A stretch of DNA of 60,832 bases from Pseudoselenomonas ruminantium (GCA_015058655.1 SVBX01000020.1:1-60832); one strand, 5' to 3'; positions 14,426 through 26,744 are shown, numbered from the stretch's first letter. Numbers and translations are program-made. Notes: generated by a model not told the origin, from the sequence alone.

Positions 14426-15517
14426 CTACCCCTCCAGCAGTTCCAACGCCAGTTCCGCATTCCGCGCTGCTTTCTCCCTCAGTTCGGACAGCAGCTTGGC
14501 ATTGCGCTGCTTGAAGGTGGCTTTGTCGTTCCACTTGCGGCGGATTTCCTGCAGGATTTCTTCGGCAGTAAGGCTGTCAAGATCTCCTACAGGTTCCTCG
14601 CCGATGGAGGACAGGAACCTGTCTATCTTCGGGTCGTAGGAAATGCCTATCATGGGCACTCCCATGACCCCGGCAAAAATCAGCGCATGAAGGCGGATGG
14701 CCAGCATCAAGTCCATATTCCCCACTAAGGACAAGAACTCGCTGGTGGTGTATTCGTCCTCCAATACAGTGCAGGGCTCTTTCGTCAGCTCTGCAATGCT
14801 CTGAGCCGCCCGCACATCCTCCGGGAACTGCATGGGCAGGAAGACTACCCTTGCCTTCAAATCCCTGACAATGGCATCGCTGGCTTTGGCCAGTTCCTCC
14901 TTGAAGTGATGGCACCCCTGCCAGTCACGGACAGAGATTCCCACCACAGGACTGGCGCCCTCGGCGTGGTATTTTTTGAAGATAGCCCTGCCCGCTTCCT
15001 TGCCTACCGGGTGGATAGCCAGCACCGGGTCGGCGGTGCACTCGATATGGGGCCTGGTGATGCCCAGGCTTTCAAGCTCTGCCAGGGAGCCCTTGTCACG
15101 GACGGTTATCAAATCCACCCGGTTGGCAATATGCCCCATGACTTTCCGGGCAATGTTCCCTCGGATGGGACCGATGCCCTGGGCGTAGAGCATGACCCTG
15201 GTGCCCAGGATTTCCGCCATCTTGATGATTGCCAGATAATAGTACAGGCTCCTGCGGCTGGTGACATTCTGCAGCAGGCTGCCACCGCCGCTGATGAGAA
15301 GGTCTGCCTTTTTCAGCGCCTTGCAGATGGCTGTCATGTCCAACCAGGAAATGGCTTCTACGCCGTGACGCTCTGCAGTGTCCTGGGGAGCCGCCGAAAT
15401 GACGGTAATATGAAGTTCCGGATCCAGGTCACCAAGCACTTCCAGCATAGCCGCCAGCATGGCTTCATCGCCGGCGTTCTTCGAGCCATAGTATCCTGAG
15501 ATGACAATGCTGCTCAT
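14426..15517 (-). CDS. csaB: Polysaccharide pyruvyl transferase CsaB
   Basis: A 363-residue enzyme that transfers pyruvate from phosphoenolpyruvate to a cell-wall glycan. The amino terminus (ISGYYGSKNAGDEAML), the LLISGGGSLLQN block and the late AIRLHALIFAG block mark the family, and the length is normal. In Gram-positives the pyruvylated polymer is the ligand of SLH domains, which is notable because an SLH porin lies 4 kb away, although Negativicute SLH proteins are usually thought to bind polyamine-bearing peptidoglycan. The start overlaps the previous stop by one base (TGATG), so it is coupled to the DUF5693 gene. Confidence 0.9.
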   Translation of the reverse strand: MSSIVISGYYGSKNAGDEAMLAAMLEVLGDLDPELHITVISAAPQDTAERHGVEAISWLDMTAICKALKKADLLISGGGSLLQNVTSRRSLYYYLAIIKMAEILGTRVMLYAQGIGPIRGNIARKVMGHIANRVDLITVRDKGSLAELESLGITRPHIECTADPVLAIHPVGKEAGRAIFKKYHAEGASPVVGISVRDWQGCHHFKEELAKASDAIVRDLKARVVFLPMQFPEDVRAAQSIAELTKEPCTVLEDEYTTSEFLSLVGNMDLMLAIRLHALIFAGVMGVPMIGISYDPKIDRFLSSIGEEPVGDLDSLTAEEILQEIRRKWNDKATFKQRNAKLLSELREKAARNAELALELLEG

Positions 15518-17589
15518 CAGATTTTACTGCTCCCCTCCTGATTTGCGTTTGCGGCACGCGCCATAAGGGCCTGCCAGATTTCCACAATGACCATGGCTGC
15601 AGCGCCTACACCGGCTCCCAGCACAATGCCCCCAATCCCTCGCACGAAGGACATATAGACCGGCGTGCGCATATGGGCAAAAGTCTCCACCATGGAGCCC
15701 TGGCCGATGGCCGCAACGAGCACCAGGGCGAAAAGCACCATGGTGGGCCATTTCCTCATAAAGGCCATAGCCGCCAGCATGAAGGCAGGATGGCCTATCA
15801 TCAGTTCCTTAGTGCGGGGACGGGCATAAAGGGCCTGCTCCAAGAAGGCCCGGAACTTCAGTTCCAGCCCGGACACAGGCATCCCCGAGGTGTGGCCGCT
15901 GCGAGCCACGAAGACAATCCCCGCCACCAAGACGAAGAACAGCCCCACCAGGGTCTTGATCTTCACAGGCATGTCCAGGATCTTCTTCATCTGAGCCATG
16001 ACCCCGTCACAATCATCCATCTTCCCATCAAAGATATCGAAGCGCTGCATGAAAGCGATGGCTACGAGAACAATGGGCAGGACAAAAGTCAGCTTTATCC
16101 CACGGAAAATGTTGAATTCCAGGAAATACTCAGTATCTGCCAGGGAACCGGAAAGGTAAGCTGCCCCGATATAGGAGCAGGCCCCGGTGACCCAGAGAGC
16201 CAGCGCTGCCGTCACTATCATGCGAGGCAGGGAGATTTTCTCCGGCAGATGCCGGCCCCGCACAAAGTCCAGCAGATAGATGATGGCCAAAGACGGGAAC
16301 AGGTTGGCGCTGGCCAGAGCCGCCACCACACGAATCTTGGAACCGTTGCCCATCAACACCGGCACAGCCGCAATGAGCGCAAAGACGGCAAAGAGAATGC
16401 ATTGCAACTTCTTGCGCTTGTTCAGGGCAGGAATCACCAACGACAGATAAAGCACGCCAGCAGCAGCTACGCCTGCCATGACCAATGCGCGGAGCATCTT
16501 GCTCGGATAGTAAGAAGCGAAAGTGCCTGCCTTGTCGATTTCATAACCCTGCGCCGTGAGCTTGTCATGGACAGCCTTGAAATACTCCATGTTGGTCGCA
16601 AGGAGAGTCTTGTCCGGGGCGGGCTTCTCATAGATGCGCAGGAGGTCAATGCGGATATTGCGTTCCTCGTCCGTGTTGCTCCAACGCTCCACAGCAGCAT
16701 CTATCTTGAGCTTGGGCAGCTCATCCTTGCCGATGGAGTAAAGGCGAGCCACATGGTCATACCCCAGGCCTGCGGCAACTTCCTTCATGCCATCCTGAGG
16801 ATAGAACTGAAGCTGGGTGACCCCCTCGATAAGACCAAGGTTGATGTTCCTGGCCTTCATCTGGTCAATGGTGGCCTGCAAGGCCTTGTTGGCCCCCAGG
16901 CACTGTGGGCCGCTGTAGACGATTTCGGAAACATCAATGCCCTCAAGGCGCTTGAAAACCGCCGCCACATCATCAGGGGTGCAGTTCTCATAGTTGCTGG
17001 GGCGGGCCAGCACATGGAAGCCGGCAGCGTTCACGGCCTTCATCTCGTCCGTGGGCATGCCGATGTTCATTTTCTCGAAAGACTCGTAGTGAGCCTTGAC
17101 AGCCAGCACTTCCTCCGCGCCCACCTGCAGGACTTTCACCCGCTCAGAACCAAGGCGGCGGAAAAGGTCTTCCTTTACCTCCTTGTAAGTCTGCTGGTCA
17201 TGCCCCACCACATAAACCTCCGTGCCAATGACCTGCCCGCTCTCGCAAAGAGCCCGCCAGGCAGGGTCAGTCAGGGAGCCGCTGTGGTAGCGATTCAGGA
17301 TATCGCTGCCCTTGGTGGCCGTAGTCTTGCCATTGACATTGAGTTTCTTGAAGGTAGTCTCATAAACTGCCAGGCTGGAAATCCCCGCCTCCTTGGCTTC
17401 CTTCAGCACCTGCTCAGCAGGCAGGCCCTCGCGCTCAGCCAGTTCCAGCAAGCCCTCGTAATCTATGGAGAGATCCACCTGCCGGCTGGCCTGCTCCACC
17501 TGATGCCTTTGGACACCGATGACGAGCGCCGCTATCAGCCCCAGGATGATGAATCCCAGCAGCAGCTTATTATATTTCCAAACCTTCAT
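15517..17589 (-). CDS. DUF5693-family polytopic membrane protein
   Basis: A 690-residue protein with an amino-terminal membrane anchor (residues about 8-26), a large extracytoplasmic region to about residue 360, and then about eight to ten membrane helices. It matches the DUF5693 proteins that sit beside csaB in many Firmicutes. Its extracytoplasmic part looks like a TIM-barrel-type fold but no catalytic residues can be named. By position it may supply, flip or modify the envelope glycan that CsaB pyruvylates. The function is unknown. Confidence 0.8.
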   Translation of the reverse strand: MKVWKYNKLLLGFIILGLIAALVIGVQRHQVEQASRQVDLSIDYEGLLELAEREGLPAEQVLKEAKEAGISSLAVYETTFKKLNVNGKTTATKGSDILNRYHSGSLTDPAWRALCESGQVIGTEVYVVGHDQQTYKEVKEDLFRRLGSERVKVLQVGAEEVLAVKAHYESFEKMNIGMPTDEMKAVNAAGFHVLARPSNYENCTPDDVAAVFKRLEGIDVSEIVYSGPQCLGANKALQATIDQMKARNINLGLIEGVTQLQFYPQDGMKEVAAGLGYDHVARLYSIGKDELPKLKIDAAVERWSNTDEERNIRIDLLRIYEKPAPDKTLLATNMEYFKAVHDKLTAQGYEIDKAGTFASYYPSKMLRALVMAGVAAAGVLYLSLVIPALNKRKKLQCILFAVFALIAAVPVLMGNGSKIRVVAALASANLFPSLAIIYLLDFVRGRHLPEKISLPRMIVTAALALWVTGACSYIGAAYLSGSLADTEYFLEFNIFRGIKLTFVLPIVLVAIAFMQRFDIFDGKMDDCDGVMAQMKKILDMPVKIKTLVGLFFVLVAGIVFVARSGHTSGMPVSGLELKFRAFLEQALYARPRTKELMIGHPAFMLAAMAFMRKWPTMVLFALVLVAAIGQGSMVETFAHMRTPVYMSFVRGIGGIVLGAGVGAAAMVIVEIWQALMARAANANQEGSSKI

Positions 17590-17605
17590 GCTTTATCCAC
17601 CTTCA

Positions 17606-18316
17606 TCAATTTTCCGCTGGAGGAAGCTCTGCCTTCACAGAGATAGAACCATCCAGCTGCTTGACTTCCGTCACCCTCATGCCCAAGGGTATCTTGTCTG
17701 GGCCGGCCAGCAGCACATCCCCAAATACATCGCCGAACAAACCATCCAGCTTGAGTTTCCCCAGGCGGCTGTTCTTCAGCGACAAATGCTCCATGCGGAA
17801 ATACAGGGAGCCTGCATCATCCACTACCTGACCCGCAAGCTCGGCCTGGGACATCCTGCCCATGACCTTCACCTCGGCGGTGACCAGCACCCTCTCCGGG
17901 GTGATTTTCACCTGGACATTTTCCAGCTTGTCCACCCGCCGCGAAAGCACTTCCCGCAGGTTTTCCTCATCTATGATGCCCTGCAGGGTCAGCTTCTCAG
18001 CGCGCGTCAGCTTGAATTGCTCGTCATCCAGCAGAGAGGCCATGTCGATATGGACAGCCTTCCCCTCAAGGGTCAGCTCCTTCACATAGACCTGCCCCAC
18101 CTTCGCCTGATGGGTGACAGCATGCAGGGTATCCACCTGGCCCAGCAGCATTACAAAGCTGGGGGAAGAATTGATGCTGACTTGCGCATCCTGCGCAGCC
18201 AGCCTGTCCCCTATGCGGCGCTCCAAGGTTGAGGATATAACTGTAGGCAGCACGCCCTCAACCATCACTGCTAGAATAACTAGCAGAACCCCCACTGCCA
18301 CCAAGATTTTACGCAT
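17606..18316 (-). CDS. DUF2993-family (LmeA-like) envelope protein
   Basis: A 236-residue protein with one amino-terminal membrane segment and a DUF2993 domain (FVMLLGQVDTLHAV, VYVKELTLEGKAVHID). This domain is a tubular lipid-binding fold found in envelope proteins of Actinobacteria and Negativicutes. AAGGGGGCACCGA before the ATG at 18316 fixes the start; the upstream in-frame codons lie in a palindromic repeat. It is the first gene of a three-gene operon with DUF5693 and csaB, which suggests a shared envelope task. Confidence 0.82.
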   Translation of the reverse strand: MRKILVAVGVLLVILAVMVEGVLPTVISSTLERRIGDRLAAQDAQVSINSSPSFVMLLGQVDTLHAVTHQAKVGQVYVKELTLEGKAVHIDMASLLDDEQFKLTRAEKLTLQGIIDEENLREVLSRRVDKLENVQVKITPERVLVTAEVKVMGRMSQAELAGQVVDDAGSLYFRMEHLSLKNSRLGKLKLDGLFGDVFGDVLLAGPDKIPLGMRVTEVKQLDGSISVKAELPPAEN

Positions 18317-18334
18317 ATTCGGTGCCCCCTTACG

Positions 18335-18460
18335 CCTTCCCCTCGAGGGGAAGGTGGCAGCCGAAGGCTGACGGGTGAGGTGGCCTGCTATGGTCACATT
18401 ACATCAACACGCCACCTCATCCACCACCTACGGTGGTCCCCCTTCCCCTCAAGGGGAAGG
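18335..18460. repeat. GC-rich intergenic palindromic repeat, copy 3
   Basis: CCTTCCCCTCGAGGGGAAGG at 18336-18355 faces CCTTCCCCTCAAGGGGAAGG near 18441-18460, with CCACCACCTACGGTGGTCCC beside the second. It is the same family as at 1603-1760 and 13385-13542. It lies between prfB and the DUF2993 gene and may act in transcript ending. Confidence 0.8.
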
Positions 18461-18498
18461 CTTTGGGGTGTCGTCAACCTTTCAGAACTTACTACAAC

Positions 18499-19605
<1,107 letters not shown>

Positions 19606-19647
19606 TATATGTACCTTTCTATCACAATTAGAATGCCGTCTTGACTT

Positions 19648-19842
19648 GGCGTGAGGGCGTGTGCCCCTAAGCAAAGCGTAAGTTGTTTTGCGTCAAGCTT
19701 GATTTTTTTGTCTGCCAGGCTCCTCTAAAAAGCAGCGTCGTTCAAACGCAGTGCGTTCAGCTGCTTTTTAAGGATTAATTTCAAGACAAAAAAATCAAGT
19801 AGCAAAACAACATGCGCAGCGTGGGGCACACGCCCCCACGCC
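19648..19842. repeat. Long imperfect inverted repeat between prfB and secA
   Basis: The left arm (19648-19712: GGCGTGAGGGCGTGTGCCCC, GTTGTTTTGC, TTGATTTTTTTGTCT) is repeated inverted at 19784-19842. Inside it, AAAAAGCAGC (19727-19736) pairs with GCTGCTTTTT (19760-19769) around AACGCAGTGCGTT. It could be a small non-autonomous element (MITE-like). It fills the whole gap between secA and prfB and probably also ends secA transcription. Confidence 0.75.
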
Positions 19843-19856
19843 TCCGCCGAGTATGC

Positions 19857-22478
<2,622 letters not shown>

Positions 22479-22513
22479 GCAAATCACTCCTTCTATTAGG
22501 TCTGCACCTTACA

Positions 22514-22542
22514 ATATTAGCAGACTGCCTATGATAAGTCAA
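22514..22542 (-). promoter_or_regulatory. Promoter of secA
   Basis: TTGACT (22537-22542), 17-base spacer, TAATAT (22514-22519), leftward, with the start near 22507. Confidence 0.75.
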
Positions 22543-22555
22543 TTTACACATAAAA

Positions 22556-22578
22556 AGGCTCCCTCAAAGAGGGAGCCT
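22556..22578 (-). terminator. Terminator of hpf
   Basis: AGGCTCCCTC/GAGGGAGCCT with a three-base loop, followed leftward by five T. Confidence 0.88.
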
Positions 22579-22600
22579 CACAGTTCTCAATAAAATTATC

Positions 22601-23146
22601 TCACTCGCCGGACTCAATCAGACCGTAGTCCCCATCATCACGACGATACACAACATTCACATTCTCGGTATCAGCATCCCGGAAGACAAAGAAGTTGTGA
22701 TTCAAGAGGTTCATCTGCATGATGGCTTCCTGTACATCCATGGGGCGCACCATGAATTTCTTCTTCTTGACCACCGCATACTCCTCACCTTCATCCCGGG
22801 GAGCCGTGATGGTGGCATCCTTGAAAGCCTCAGCCTTCAGGCCGCCACTGCGGAAACGCCTGGAGAGCTTGGTCTTCTGCTTGTGGATCTGGCGTTCCAG
22901 TTTCTCCACCACCAAATCAATAGAAGTGTACATATCCATGGTGGCTTCCTCACCGCGCAGGAGAATACCGCCCTGCACCGGCACGGTCACCTCTACGATA
23001 TGACGACCCTTGGAGACAGCCAGAAGCACAGTGATTTCACCGACTTTTTCAAAGTACTTCGTGACTTTGCCTACCCTTTTCTCGACATACTCGCGAAGGG
23101 AAGGAGTGATCTCGATGTTCTTGCCTCTTACAGTGAATGTTGCCAT
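22601..23146 (-). CDS. hpf: Long-form ribosome hibernation promoting factor
   Basis: Pairs ribosomes into inactive 100S particles in stationary phase. The 181-residue protein has the HPF/YfiA amino-terminal domain (VRGKNIEITPSLREYVEKRV; FRSGGLKAEAF linker) and the carboxyl-terminal dimerisation domain of long HPF (FMVRPMDVQEAIMQMNLLNH; FFVFRDADT). The ATG at 23146 is chosen: GGGGAT precedes it by 7 bases and MATFTVRGKNIEIT is the family start. It is flanked by its own terminator and that of the cold-shock gene, so it appears monocistronic. Confidence 0.96.
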   Translation of the reverse strand: MATFTVRGKNIEITPSLREYVEKRVGKVTKYFEKVGEITVLLAVSKGRHIVEVTVPVQGGILLRGEEATMDMYTSIDLVVEKLERQIHKQKTKLSRRFRSGGLKAEAFKDATITAPRDEGEEYAVVKKKKFMVRPMDVQEAIMQMNLLNHNFFVFRDADTENVNVVYRRDDGDYGLIESGE

Positions 23147-23225
23147 ACGCCACATCCCCTTTCTTGTTTATGTATATAGCTATTCTACACAGATGGGAAA
23201 ATCCCTTCTGCCTGTAAAAAAATAA

Positions 23226-23250
23226 CCCCATGCTCCTAAAAAGCACGGGG
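23226..23250 (-). terminator. Terminator of the cold-shock gene
   Basis: CCCC-TGCT and AGCA-GGGG arms, each with one unpaired base, around CCTAAAA, followed leftward by TTATTTTTTT. Confidence 0.75.
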
Positions 23251-23279
23251 CTATCCTTGGTTATGCTATTAAGACCCTA

Positions 23280-23480
23280 TTAAGCAGTCTTGACCACATT
23301 GGCAGCCTGGGGGCCACGAGCACCTTCCACGATCTCGAACTCCACATCCTGGCCCTCAACGAGAGTCTTGAAGCCTTCATCCTGAATAGCGGAGAAATGC
23401 ACGAACACATCGTCGCCATCTTCACGAGCGATGAAGCCGTAGCCTTTTTCTGCACTGAACCATTTCACTTTGCCTACCAT
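23280..23480 (-). CDS. csp: Cold-shock domain protein
   Basis: A 66-residue CspA-family RNA chaperone with both RNA-binding motifs ([13 protein letters not shown]1; [12 protein letters not shown]2). GGAGGAATCTCT precedes the ATG at 23480; upstream in-frame codons belong to the leader. The mRNA leader is about 100 bases with a strong hairpin at its 5' end (23554-23582), as is common for cold-shock genes controlled at the level of RNA folding. It is a single-gene unit with consensus promoter and terminator. Confidence 0.96.
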   Translation of the reverse strand: MVGKVKWFSAEKGYGFIAREDGDDVFVHFSAIQDEGFKTLVEGQDVEFEIVEGARGPQAANVVKTA

Positions 23481-23553
23481 AGAGATTCCTCCTAAAAAAC
23501 CGGCAATGCCTCCAAGCGTGACACTACCTCCAAACCGCATCCCGCGGCGACTT

Positions 23554-23582
23554 ACTCGCGAGGGCCAACCGCCCTCACGAGT
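23554..23582 (-). promoter_or_regulatory. 5' leader hairpin of the cold-shock mRNA
   Basis: ACTCG-GAGGGC and GCCCTC-CGAGT arms with a five-base loop start at the first bases of the transcript. It may stabilise the mRNA or take part in temperature-dependent refolding. Confidence 0.55.
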
Positions 23583-23586
23583 CACT

Positions 23587-23615
23587 ATTATAAAGAATAT
23601 TTATCGAGATGTCAA
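23587..23615 (-). promoter_or_regulatory. Consensus promoter of the cold-shock gene
   Basis: Perfect TTGACA (23610-23615), 17-base AT-rich spacer and perfect TATAAT (23587-23592), leftward. Confidence 0.9.
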
Positions 23616-23662
23616 CCTCGTCTTATGTTTTAGAATTGTAGGACAAGTATTTTCTCTTGTTC

Positions 23663-24382
23663 TCACAATACTTTCGACAAGAAAAGCTTCGTGCGTTCCT
23701 CTTTGGGATGCTCAAAGACTTCCTTGGGCACCCCCTGCTCGATGATGCGGCCCTCGTCCACAAAGAGCAGCCTGTCCCCCACCTCACGGGCAAAGCCCAT
23801 CTCATGGGTGACAATGACCATGGTCATGCCCTCTTTGGCCAGGGAGCGCATGACATCAAGCACCTCGCCCACCATCTCTGGGTCAAGAGCCGAGGTAGGC
23901 TCGTCAAACAGCATCACTTTGGGGTGCATGGCCAGTGCCCGGGCGATAGCCACGCGCTGCTGCTGGCCGCCGGAGAGCTGGGGCGGATAGCTGTCAGCCT
24001 TCTCAGCCAGGCCGACACGGGAAAGCAGTTCCCTGGCAGTCTTTTCCGCTTCCGCTTTGTCAATCTTCTTCACCTTCATGGGAGCCAGCATGATATTTTC
24101 CAGCACCGTCATGTGAGGAAAGAGGTTGAAGCGCTGGAAAACCATGCCCACTTCTTCCCGCACCTTGTTGATGTGGGCCTCCCCGTCCAAGGGAATGCCA
24201 TCCACCGTCACCAATCCTGCCGTAGGTTGCTCCAGATAATTCATGCAGCGCAGCAGGGTAGACTTGCCGGAGCCGGAGGGGCCAATGATGACCACCACTT
24301 CTCTGGCCTCTATGGAAAGGTCTATGCCCTTCAGCACCTCATTTTCACCGAAGGCTTTTTTCAGTCCCTTAATGTCTATCAT
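23663..24382 (-). CDS. Polar amino-acid ABC transporter ATP-binding protein
   Basis: A GlnQ/HisP-type importer ATPase of 239 residues. Walker A (GPSGSGKST), signature (LSGGQQQR), Walker B ([13 protein letters not shown]) and the switch histidine (VTHEMGFA) are all present. The start overlaps the end of the permease gene by 14 bases, so the two are coupled. It energises uptake with the permease at 24369-25034 and the binding protein at 25370-26167. The specificity class (Glu/Gln/Arg/His/Cys) cannot be narrowed by eye. Confidence 0.93.
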   Translation of the reverse strand: MIDIKGLKKAFGENEVLKGIDLSIEAREVVVIIGPSGSGKSTLLRCMNYLEQPTAGLVTVDGIPLDGEAHINKVREEVGMVFQRFNLFPHMTVLENIMLAPMKVKKIDKAEAEKTARELLSRVGLAEKADSYPPQLSGGQQQRVAIARALAMHPKVMLFDEPTSALDPEMVGEVLDVMRSLAKEGMTMVIVTHEMGFAREVGDRLLFVDEGRIIEQGVPKEVFEHPKEERTKLFLSKVL

Positions 24383-25034
24383 CTGCTGCAAACCTCTTTT
24401 CCAAATAAGCCACGAAGCGGGAAATCGTCAGGGTCATAACGAGATATACGATAGCCACGCTGATCCATATCTCCAGGGAGCCATAAGTCTTGGCGATGAT
24501 CAGCTGCCCACGGCGGGTCAGTTCCTCAAAGCCGATGACGGACACCAGGGACGAGTCTTTCAGCAGGGCGATGAACTCATTGCCCAGAGGCGGGATAACT
24601 CGCTTGAAAGCCTGGGGCACGATGATGTAGCGCATGGTCTGCACCCAGGTCATGCCCAAGGAACGGCCCGCCTCCATCTGTCCATTGTCTATAGACTGGA
24701 TGCCGGCCCGGAAAATCTCCGCTACATAAGCGCCGGAGTTGATGCCGCAGGCGCCGATGGCAGCGATATAGGGGTCAATGCGCTGCCCCGTAATCACAGG
24801 CAGGGCAAAGTATACCAGGAAGATCTGCACCAGCAGGGGCGTACCGCGGAAGAAATCCACATACACCGCCGCCAGCCACTCCAACGGCTTGATGCGGCAG
24901 ATGCGGGCAATGCCCACAAACAGGCCGATAATGACACCAACCGCCACGGACATGGCCGTGATCTTGATAGTGACCCCTGCGCCTAGAAGCAGCAAGGGGA
25001 AGGAATTGACAACCAAATCGAAATTAAAGGACAT
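24369..25034 (-). CDS. Polar amino-acid ABC transporter permease
   Basis: A 221-residue inner-membrane permease of the His/Glu/Gln/Arg family (HEQRo), with about five membrane helices, the family block [14 protein letters not shown] and the EAA loop ([20 protein letters not shown]). Such subunits usually form a homodimer when only one permease gene is present, as here. It lies 335 bases downstream of the binding-protein gene; the gap is filled by inverted repeats that may lower its expression relative to the binding protein. Confidence 0.93.
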   Translation of the reverse strand: MSFNFDLVVNSFPLLLLGAGVTIKITAMSVAVGVIIGLFVGIARICRIKPLEWLAAVYVDFFRGTPLLVQIFLVYFALPVITGQRIDPYIAAIGACGINSGAYVAEIFRAGIQSIDNGQMEAGRSLGMTWVQTMRYIIVPQAFKRVIPPLGNEFIALLKDSSLVSVIGFEELTRRGQLIIAKTYGSLEIWISVAIVYLVMTLTISRFVAYLEKRFAADDRH

Positions 25035-25135
25035 AAGCCCACCTCTTCACGAATAATTATGCATATTTTTTGAATAACTATGTGAATTATACACGTTGCC
25101 AGGTGTCCTGTCAACGTATACATACAAACAAACGC

Positions 25136-25356
25136 CATGCTCCATAAGAGTTAGAGCATGACGTTCATCATTGCCTTAGTTACCGCTAGTGAGTGAGGGA
25201 CATGGGCATGGCATAAGCGGAACGTGTGAAATTTTTCCGCAGGAAAAATCTCAAGTGAAGCGTTGCCATGCCCATGTCCCGAACGCCTAGAAGTGATAAA
25301 CTTTTCTATCGCCAGTGAGTGAGGGGCGTTGCCATACCCATGCCCCGAACGCCTTA
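25136..25356. repeat. Nested inverted and direct repeats inside the amino-acid transporter operon
   Basis: A perfect 17-base inverted repeat (GGGACATGGGCATGGCA at 25197-25213, complement at 25264-25280) encloses an ATTTTTCC/GGAAAAAT hairpin. The flanking words GTGAGTGAGGG and CCATGCCC..GAACGCC recur as a second, diverged copy at about 25314-25353. A further CATGCTC/GAGCATG hairpin lies near 25138-25160. No gene is seen in the 335-base gap. Confidence 0.75.
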
Positions 25357-25369
25357 GAATGCAACCAGC

Positions 25370-26167
25370 TTACTTCTTGACGCCGCCGAACCACTTGTCG
25401 TAAATCTTCTGGTACTCGCCGTTGTCCTTGAGCTTCTTCAGGGCAGCGTTGATTTCCTTCTGGAGGTCAGCGTTGTCCTTGCTCATGGCAATGCCATAGT
25501 TCTCGGCGGTGAGCTTCTCGGGCAGTTCCTTCACGCCGGTAGCGCCGCTCTTGGTGATGTAGTACTCATTCACCGGCTTGTCGTTCACCACTGCGTCCAC
25601 GCCGTTTGCCTTCAGCTCCATGAAGCAGTCAGCAGGAGTGTTCAATTCCTTGATCTCCACGCCCTCGATCTTCTTCACTTCCTCAGCGCTGGTGGTGCCG
25701 ATCTGCACAGCTACCTTCTTGCCCTTGAGATCCTGGAAGTTCTTGATGGCTTCCTCGCTGTCACGGACAATCATGGTGAGGCCGGCCTCATAATAGGGGT
25801 CAGAGAAGTTCACATTCTTCTGGCGCTCCTCGTTGATGGTCATGCCGGAAATGATGGCATCGATGTTCTTGGCCTGCAGGGCAGGAATCAGGCCATCAAA
25901 ACCCATATCCTGAATCTCCACCTCGCGGCCCATTTCCTTGGCCACAGCGCGGATGAGGTCCATATCGAAGCCCTGGAAATCCTTCTTGGTCTCATCCTGG
26001 AACTCGAAAGGAGCAAAGTCTGCAGAGCAGCCGACCCGCAGCACCTTGGCTCCGGAAGCAGCACCGCTGCCGGAAGATGCCTGCTGACCACCACCGCAGC
26101 CGGTAAAAGCTGCTACGCTAAGAGCGCAGGCAGCAGCTACTGCCAATAATTTCTTGAATTTGAACAT
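25370..26167 (-). CDS. Amino-acid ABC transporter substrate-binding lipoprotein
   Basis: A 265-residue periplasmic binding protein of the family 3 (GlnH/ArtP) type. A lipoprotein signal ends with FTGC; the body has LRVGCSADFAPFEF, GFDMDLIRAVAKEMGR, and NFSDPYYEAGLTMIV. AAGGGGGA 8 bases before the ATG at 26167 and the basic start MFKFKKLL fix the start. It would deliver a polar amino acid to the permease and ATPase encoded downstream. Confidence 0.93.
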   Translation of the reverse strand: MFKFKKLLAVAAACALSVAAFTGCGGGQQASSGSGAASGAKVLRVGCSADFAPFEFQDETKKDFQGFDMDLIRAVAKEMGREVEIQDMGFDGLIPALQAKNIDAIISGMTINEERQKNVNFSDPYYEAGLTMIVRDSEEAIKNFQDLKGKKVAVQIGTTSAEEVKKIEGVEIKELNTPADCFMELKANGVDAVVNDKPVNEYYITKSGATGVKELPEKLTAENYGIAMSKDNADLQKEINAALKKLKDNGEYQKIYDKWFGGVKK

Positions 26168-26195
26168 AAAAACAATCCCCCTTGACAATAAGAGA

Positions 26196-26217
26196 AGCCC
26201 GGACACGCTGCCGGGCT
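26196..26217 (-). promoter_or_regulatory. Leader hairpin before the amino-acid binding-protein gene
   Basis: AGCCCGG/CCGGGCT with an 8-base loop, followed leftward by TTCTCTTATTGT. It lies within the mRNA leader about 30 bases before the start codon and could be a weak attenuator or the terminator of the zinc-ribbon gene. Confidence 0.5.
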
Positions 26218-26244
26218 CCACCTTCACGCAACACCATATATCAC

Positions 26245-26272
26245 ATTATAACAATGTTACACTTTATGCAAA
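26245..26272 (-). promoter_or_regulatory. Promoter of the amino-acid transporter operon
   Basis: TTTGCA (26267-26272), 16-base spacer and perfect TATAAT (26245-26250), leftward. Confidence 0.55.
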
Positions 26273-26279
26273 TATGCTT

Positions 26280-26567
26280 TTACGCCTCAGCGCGATGCTT
26301 GTTGAAGCAGTCACGGCAATAAACCGGACGGTCGTTCTTCGGCTCGAAGGGCACCTCGGTCTCCTTGCCGCAGTCTGCGCAAGTGACCTTGAACATCTGG
26401 CGCTGCTCGCCGCCATCGCGGGTGCGGCGACGCTTGTCGCGGCAGTCACGGCAGCGTGCCGGCTCATTCTCGAAACCCTTCTCAGCGTAGAATTCCTGCT
26501 CACCGGCGGTGAAAGTGAATTCCTTGCCACATTCCTTGCATACTAAAGTCTTGTCTTCGAAAGCCAT
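26280..26567 (-). CDS. Double zinc-ribbon protein
   Basis: A 95-residue soluble protein with two zinc-ribbon units: CKECGKEFTFTAGEQEFYAE with later CRDC, and CADCGKE with later CRDC. This arrangement is that of the conserved zinc-ribbon (zf-trcl type) proteins of Firmicutes. A very basic segment (DKRRRTRDGG) between the units suggests nucleic-acid or ribosome binding, but no function is established. AAGGGGATTATCGT precedes the ATG, and it has its own promoter. Confidence 0.88.
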   Translation of the reverse strand: MAFEDKTLVCKECGKEFTFTAGEQEFYAEKGFENEPARCRDCRDKRRRTRDGGEQRQMFKVTCADCGKETEVPFEPKNDRPVYCRDCFNKHRAEA

Positions 26568-26644
26568 ACGATAATCCCCTTACTAAAAATTATAGTTTAC
26601 CTGCGTCCCATATCTGTTAACGATTCTCGAACGCCCATATCGGC

Positions 26645-26673
26645 AGTATACTACATTTCCGCAGAAAATGCAA
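26645..26673 (-). promoter_or_regulatory. Promoter of the zinc-ribbon gene
   Basis: TTGCAT (26668-26673), 17-base spacer, TATACT (26645-26650), leftward, leader about 70 bases. Confidence 0.65.
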
Positions 26674-26744
26674 ATTATTTGCGAGTTGTATGAATATTAT
26701 TAGCATTTTTGGGGCCTAGTTATACTTCTTTTGCATAGTATTTA

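Noticed and set aside
14259..14534. 91-codon minus-strand frame covering the region between csaB and upp
   Set aside because: It overlaps the end of csaB in another frame and reads through a terminator hairpin; the Gly/Ser-rich translation has no family likeness.
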